DNA of 9,719 bases from Oligoflexales bacterium (lineage in GTDB: Bacteria; Bdellovibrionota; Oligoflexia; Oligoflexales; Oligoflexaceae). Of the stretch, positions 6,007-9,719 are shown in pieces (within the stretch, counting starts at the first letter, position 1; each line of letters begins with the position of its first letter). The stretch covers positions 1 to 9,719 of the forward strand of contig JADFZC010000072.1 in NCBI GenBank assembly GCA_015232735.1, written 5' to 3'. The position numbers and the translations under genes were made by a program. The notes beneath the pieces were generated by a model. That model saw only the letters and a list, made by a program, of their open reading frames with translations, made no database searches and was not told the origin of the DNA.

Positions 6007-6918
6007 ATGACAAAAAAAATGGGCATAAAATTCCTATCCTCCTTTCTGGCATGGGGGGCTTTTGTTGGTCTCACTGAGGCAAAAGATTCTGTCGCTCCAT
6101 CCCCGCCAAGGATTTTGCTTCCTCCACCGCCTAAGGAATCTGAGCCGCCCCTTGAGGAGCCCTCTGAATTAAATCGGAAGATAAAGGAAAAGAGGAAGGA
6201 AAGGGTTGAACAGGAAAAAAAGGAGGAGAATGAGAAAAAAACACCGGAAGAGAGACAGATTGAGATTCTGGACGATAAGACACGGAGGCTGATAAAGGAG
6301 GGATCGCAGGAAAAACCGTTTCAATTTCACATGGCTGTGAGCCTTGTCTTACCCAAGATCGTTACCTCTGGGAATGAAAGGAAAAATTACATAGCCGAAC
6401 CGACCGCCTTTCTTCATGTCTTTATCAGGCCGAGTTCATCCCAACCTACTGATAAAACTGAATTTTGGACGGGTTTTAGATTCGCACCCATAAATGGTAC
6501 CGGGGTATATAAAAATAATGCCGGCCGCTTTTGTTTTAACTATTTCGGTCCGATGTTTGGGATAGGCAATTTTGACCCCCCTGTCAAAGAAAACAGTGGG
6601 GAAAAATTGCCTGTCAACAGGATGCAGAACGAAGAAGAAGAGAAGAAAGAGGAGAAATCTTACACCCGCTGGGGATATTTCTGGATGAGCGGAATTGCGC
6701 TTCAAAACAGGATATCCTCAGTCGAGAGGGACCGGGAGGTTCCGGGCGAAGACCTCAACTCAAAAGGGGCTGATTTAGATGTTCCGGGGATTTGGACAGA
6801 ATTTCACTTTACATCGTTCCATTACAACTCTTTTGGAACAGATTACCTCTTTGGCATTCAAATGGGGAAGGGCAAGGATATTGCCTACATTGGAATTGCC
6901 TTCGGACTCTGGCACTGA
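6007..6918 (+). CDS. Secreted putative outer-membrane beta-barrel protein with charged linker
   Basis: The 303-residue product has a signal peptide (MTKKMGIKFL, hydrophobic core to about 22, likely cleavage after TEA at 25). A proline-rich stretch (31-48) and a strongly charged, probably helical segment (about 54-98) follow. From about 104 to the end the sequence is beta-rich with alternating aromatics: FQFHMAVSLVLP, FWTGFRFAP, RFCFNYFGPMFGIGNF, RWGYFWMSGIAL, IWTEFHFTSFHYNSFG. It ends GIAFGLWH, as expected of barrel strands with an aromatic C-terminus. A second charged patch (208-217) would be a loop. This fits an outer-membrane protein with a periplasmic spacer; no family is recognised. ATG 6007 fits the signal peptide best; GTG at 6001 is also in frame, and no strong ribosome binding site decides. 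The next gene probably overlaps its end. Confidence 0.82.
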   Translation: MTKKMGIKFLSSFLAWGAFVGLTEAKDSVAPSPPRILLPPPPKESEPPLEEPSELNRKIKEKRKERVEQEKKEENEKKTPEERQIEILDDKTRRLIKEGSQEKPFQFHMAVSLVLPKIVTSGNERKNYIAEPTAFLHVFIRPSSSQPTDKTEFWTGFRFAPINGTGVYKNNAGRFCFNYFGPMFGIGNFDPPVKENSGEKLPVNRMQNEEEEKKEEKSYTRWGYFWMSGIALQNRISSVERDREVPGEDLNSKGADLDVPGIWTEFHFTSFHYNSFGTDYLFGIQMGKGKDIAYIGIAFGLWH

Positions 6919-7669
6919 AAATAAGGAAACGGTCTGTGCAAAACACGGGACTTTGTTATTCACCATCTGTATTTTGACTCTTATTTCATTCAGCTGTGCG
7001 ATATTCAGGAAAAACCCTCCGCCCAAAAGCGGTACGCCCCCTTCTGAAAACAACTCCGGTGCAAACAGCAGCGAACTTCCGGTATTTGAAATTGCTGAAA
7101 GTTCAGTTTCCCAGGGAGGTAATGCCGTGGGAGCCGAGAGTTCCAAAGAGGGGCCAAAACCCCTAAGGCATCCGCCGCACCCAAACGCCTGGAATACCCG
7201 GCTTCTTGTCATGACCAACATACTTCCGCCGGAAAACAGGCTTTTGACCTGCAAGGCTGAACTCGACACCCTTTCCAGGGACGCGCTTAATATCGAGGAC
7301 ATGGTTTCCAGGGCAAAAAAAATCCGTATGGAGGTTGAAGTCGATCCTGTTCTTTATCATTGGTGTTTTTACAAGACCATGACAGCTCTTGACGAAATGC
7401 TTGAGACAGACAATCTTGGAAACTCCTGGGATAAGAAATATCATAATTTCCTGTTGACCATGAGAGGTCTCTGGCTATTGGGCGGAGCGCTCGACTCGTC
7501 TACCCGCAAGAACAGGTATCTTTCCTATTTAAGGAAGAGAAACATAGAGCTTTCCAATCAGTACTTCGGACGGGGAATAGACATCATCGGCACATCTTTT
7601 GACGAATACCTTAAGAATCCCGGGTTAAGGAAAGAGCCAAAGCCGGCTTCGGAATTTATTGAGGATTAA
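6890..7669 (+). CDS. Lipoprotein partner of the barrel gene, unknown function; start uncertain
   Basis: The product has a hydrophobic signal (TLLFTICILTLISFSC), with the lipobox cysteine encoded at 6995. A Pro/Ser/Asn-rich linker follows (through about 7165), then a globular, mostly helical region with two cysteines (in LLTCKAEL and YHWCFYK) and a Tyr/Arg-rich stretch near KNRYLSYLRKRNIEL. I recognise no family. No in-frame ATG fits. TTG 6890 (AAGGA 11 nt upstream) overlaps the barrel gene by 29 nt and gives a 259-residue protein with the cysteine at 36, which is a long n-region. TTG 6953 would give a signal with no basic residue. GTG 6936 has the best ribosome binding site (AAGGA, 8 nt) but is out of frame by one base, so a one-base indel near 6940-6943 is possible. 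The body of the gene is secure; the start is not. Tight coupling to the preceding gene suggests the two products work together. Confidence 0.8.
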   Translation: MELPSDSGTENKETVCAKHGTLLFTICILTLISFSCAIFRKNPPPKSGTPPSENNSGANSSELPVFEIAESSVSQGGNAVGAESSKEGPKPLRHPPHPNAWNTRLLVMTNILPPENRLLTCKAELDTLSRDALNIEDMVSRAKKIRMEVEVDPVLYHWCFYKTMTALDEMLETDNLGNSWDKKYHNFLLTMRGLWLLGGALDSSTRKNRYLSYLRKRNIELSNQYFGRGIDIIGTSFDEYLKNPGLRKEPKPASEFIED

Positions 7670-7673
7670 GAAA

Positions 7674-7709
7674 AAAATCTGACCGGAAGAATCTATCCAG
7701 GCAGATTTT
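7674..7709. terminator. Possible AT-rich terminator hairpin
   Basis: AAAATCTG (7674-7681) pairs with CAGATTTT (7702-7709) across a 20-nt loop, beginning 4 nt after the lipoprotein stop. The stem is mostly A-T, so it is a weak candidate. It could act on either strand, and readthrough into the next pair remains likely. Confidence 0.3.
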
Positions 7710-7824
7710 GCCTTTCAAGGAAAAAAATTAAAAACTTGTTTTGATGCAGCAGGCTAAAGTTTTTGTCTAATTTGCCGACATAATGCTCAACAATAAACCT
7801 TTATGTTTCAGAGGTACTATTGTC

Positions 7825-9225
7825 ATGAAAAATGATAAGGCGAAAAGGCAATGGAAGATAACTCTCAAGGCATTTATGTTTTCTGCTTTCTGCTGCTGCA
7901 TCCTGGGCGCATCAGCTGCCCTGGCCGCTTCAAACGAAAGTAATAATGCCAATAACGCAGGCAACACCAGCGGCAACAGCGCAGGCAACGTAAAAGAGCG
8001 GCCCGAGTCCTCTCCCGCGGAAAGCAAAAGTTCACCTCCGGAAAAGCAGAAACCTTCATCGTTTGAAACGGCAAAAAATGAGAAGGATTCAGCATCAGCT
8101 GATGCTGCCAGTAAGGAGGAGAATAAGGAACTTGATGAGAAACTTGCCTCCACCGGAGCTGTAAGGCAGTTCCATGAAGTTCTGGATGAACTTCTTTCAG
8201 AGTTCTCATACGACGTGAAAAAAGGCCAGGTCAACGGCCTCAAAAACCTGTCGGTCAGAAAAGTCATAGTGGATAATACACTCCCCGTGTCCTATAAAAG
8301 TTATCTTGAAATGCTTGTGACGGAGAGAATCAGGGAAAATTCAAGAATCAGGCTTATCACATGTCTGCCCTGCAAAACCAAGACTTCAAGAATTGTTGAT
8401 GGCAAATTTTTGATAACCTCACCGCAAACAAATATGGCCGAGGCGACAAGGGCGGCAGAGCAGCTGGGAATTGAAAATTTTATGGATGTGGTATTGATCT
8501 ACCATACAACTCATATGGTTCTGGCATTTAACATTTTTAATACTGAAACAAAGGAGGCTGTCTGGGCCAGAACATACAATAGCGAAACGACCAAATCCAG
8601 GTATCAGAAGCTTGCCGTTGATTTCAACCAGATAGAAAAATCAAAAAACAGCAGCGAGTATGTTCCCGAATACAGATTCATGGGAGGCATGGGGGTCGCA
8701 ACCGTTCCGAATGTCGGAGGTACTTCGGAAGACAAATCCTTTCTGGCGCTTCAGTTCAGGGGCATGGAGAAGTTCAACAACAGGAAAAATGAATTCGGCC
8801 TGCTTCTCAGCTACTGGCAAAATACAAAAACTCTTACAAGTTCGTATCCAACTGAAAATGGCTCAAGCGGGACTGCGTCTGCGACAACCACAGCCACTTC
8901 GTCAACAACGGATACCTCGGAGCCTGTTCCAAAACCATTTACAAGCGCAATCGGTTTATACGCTGTTTTCGCCTACAATTTTCTCGGTGCCCTTGAATCC
9001 TACAATGAGATAAGGACAGGGCTAAACCTCGGAGTCGGTCTTTTTCTTGCCACCGGGTATCTGGCAACCAGCGGAAGGTTGGGCCTTGATACCTTTTTGG
9101 GGAAGAAATTCACGATTTCCCTGGGTGGTTTATATATTGCACCCTCGCAAATACTTATGGCAAAGCAATTTGTCAAAACCAAGGGAGGCAGTGGCGGTGA
9201 TCTTGTCATCTCGTATAATTTTTAG
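7825..9225 (+). CDS. CsgG/FlgO-like domain fused to a putative outer-membrane beta barrel
   Basis: The 466-residue product has a signal peptide (KNDKAKRQWK, hydrophobic core, cleavage near ALA at 32-34). A low-complexity Asn/Ser/Lys linker follows (about 36-110). Residues about 113-255 resemble the CsgG/FlgO/TolB-N type of envelope domain: helix, strand, YLEMLVTERIRENSRIRLITC, a helix AEATRAAEQLGIENFMD, then VVLIYHTTHMVLAFNIFNTETKEAVWARTYNSE, the typical strand-turn-strand that ends in V-W. A CxxC (C180, C183) sits just after the first strand. Residues about 283-466 are glycine- and aromatic-rich strands ending VISYNF, as in outer-membrane barrels. A Thr/Ser loop (337-367) would be a long exposed or periplasmic loop. 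ATG 7825 has GAGG 10 nt upstream and fits the signal peptide; the in-frame ATG at 7783 would add 14 residues. It could help assemble a secretion or envelope structure. The domain match is by eye only. Confidence 0.78.
   Translation: MKNDKAKRQWKITLKAFMFSAFCCCILGASAALAASNESNNANNAGNTSGNSAGNVKERPESSPAESKSSPPEKQKPSSFETAKNEKDSASADAASKEENKELDEKLASTGAVRQFHEVLDELLSEFSYDVKKGQVNGLKNLSVRKVIVDNTLPVSYKSYLEMLVTERIRENSRIRLITCLPCKTKTSRIVDGKFLITSPQTNMAEATRAAEQLGIENFMDVVLIYHTTHMVLAFNIFNTETKEAVWARTYNSETTKSRYQKLAVDFNQIEKSKNSSEYVPEYRFMGGMGVATVPNVGGTSEDKSFLALQFRGMEKFNNRKNEFGLLLSYWQNTKTLTSSYPTENGSSGTASATTTATSSTTDTSEPVPKPFTSAIGLYAVFAYNFLGALESYNEIRTGLNLGVGLFLATGYLATSGRLGLDTFLGKKFTISLGGLYIAPSQILMAKQFVKTKGGSGGDLVISYNF
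9183..9188 (+). promoter_or_regulatory. Ribosome binding site for an overlapping GTG start
   Basis: GGGAGG lies 8 nt upstream of GTG 9197, inside the end of the previous gene. It favours that start over ATG 9239, which would leave a signal peptide without a basic residue. Confidence 0.6.
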
Positions 9226-9676
9226 CGATTTCTTGAGAATGATCCTTGTGCTGGAAATGCTTTTGGCTTTTGGATGCAGGACTTCCAAGACCAGCGTCTA
9301 TGACCAGGTTTACAATGCGACCATCACATATCCTTTTTATTATGAGGCAAAAAAAATAGGCAATGACGGACGTCAGGAAAAACTTGTCATCCGGACAAGT
9401 TCCGGGAATACCGAATACTCCCTCGAAATACCGGAAAATGTCCAGGATTATGATATTGAAGTTCCGGTTGCCGACATCGGGGCCGGCAGGAAAGAGCCTT
9501 CCGCAAGGAATGTCCAAATGAGCGACAGGGAGCTGGTTTCCAGCATGCCGAGGCTGTCCAGGGCCGCTGAAGAAGAGAAGGCTTTGATGGATAAGGCATT
9601 CGGAGTGGCTGAAAGCGGGGGGCCAAAGCAGTCACCCTCATACTTGCTAAGCCTTCAAAAAATAAATGAGCTGTAA
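9197..9676 (+). CDS. Small lipoprotein partner, unknown function
   Basis: The 159-residue product (GTG start) reads MILSSRIIFSDFLRM, then a hydrophobic run and lipobox LAFGC, with C27 as the predicted lipidated residue and arginines at 6 and 14 in the n-region. The mature part has beta-like segments (ATITYPFYYEAK, EKLVIRTSSG, EYSLEIPENVQDYDIEVPV), then a hydrophilic, helical tail with SRAAEEEKALMDKAF. I recognise no family. The gene overlaps the preceding barrel gene by 29 nt, the same overlap proposed for the lipoprotein gene at 6890. Translational coupling is therefore likely, and its product probably acts with that barrel. ATG 9239 is the alternative start. After the stop the window ends in a short A-rich stretch with no feature. 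Confidence 0.78.
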   Translation: MILSSRIIFSDFLRMILVLEMLLAFGCRTSKTSVYDQVYNATITYPFYYEAKKIGNDGRQEKLVIRTSSGNTEYSLEIPENVQDYDIEVPVADIGAGRKEPSARNVQMSDRELVSSMPRLSRAAEEEKALMDKAFGVAESGGPKQSPSYLLSLQKINEL

Positions 9677-9719
9677 AAAGAAAAAAAATTTGAATCGGCC
9701 CTCATAGAAATAAACAATC

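Noticed and set aside
6779..6889. Upstream ATG at 6779 for the lipoprotein gene
   Set aside because: It would overlap the barrel gene by 140 nt and put about 70 residues before the lipobox cysteine, incompatible with a lipoprotein signal.
7767..8267. Minus-strand open frame of 166 codons
   Set aside because: It is antisense to the signal peptide and low-complexity linker of the CsgG/FlgO-like protein; its Ser/Leu/Ala runs mirror that biased sequence.
1..9719. tRNA, rRNA, CRISPR array, riboswitch or insertion-sequence transposase
   Set aside because: I saw no cloverleaf with a T-loop GTTCGA-type motif, no regularly spaced repeats, no conserved riboswitch core, and no transposase-like protein on either strand.

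Overview
The window reads as ordinary chromosomal DNA of a diderm (Gram-negative-type) bacterium with an AT-leaning genome. Evidence for an outer membrane is the three lipoprotein signal sequences and two secreted proteins with beta-rich, aromatic C-terminal halves that look like outer-membrane barrels. A bacterial Ser/Thr kinase beside a lone receiver protein, a stand-alone CoaC and a GreB fit an environmental, signalling-rich lineage. I cannot name the phylum. Most envelope genes here have no family I recognise.

Layout, left to right. (1) 1-727, minus: N-terminal 242 residues of a Ser/Thr protein kinase that runs off the left edge. It is divergent from a CheY-like receiver (889-1263, plus), which has a near-consensus sigma70 promoter (TTGATA-N17-TATAAT) in the shared spacer. 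(2) 1264-1777: a mostly non-coding AT-rich stretch ending in a 47-residue small ORF with an internal duplication. (3) 1778-1909: a 132-bp MITE-like element with 28-bp imperfect terminal inverted repeats. It lies exactly between the ends of two convergent genes and touches the 3' end of (4). (4) 1912-2925, minus: a cysteine-patterned lipoprotein. (5) 3099-5837, minus: an operon-like run of a bitopic membrane protein with a carboxypeptidase-regulatory-like domain, greB, and a stand-alone coaC. (6) 5838-6006: a divergent control region with nested inverted repeats. (7) 6007-9676, plus: two successive gene pairs, each a secreted putative outer-membrane barrel protein followed by a lipoprotein whose best start lies inside the end of the barrel gene. 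The second barrel protein carries a CsgG/FlgO-like domain in front of the barrel.

How they may work together: the pairs in (7) suggest a cell-envelope assembly, with barrels in the outer membrane and partner lipoproteins anchored nearby. The divergent bitopic protein of (5), which has a large periplasmic part, could belong to the same process. This is inference from order and localisation only. The most distinctive protein is the lipoprotein at 1912-2925: two full copies of a six-cysteine module share the spacing 22-13-17-22, and a shortened first copy keeps the 17-residue interval. The CoaC is unusual in having Ser at the position aligned with the catalytic flap Cys of E. coli Dfp. The start of the lipoprotein gene at about 6890-6953 may hide a one-base indel.
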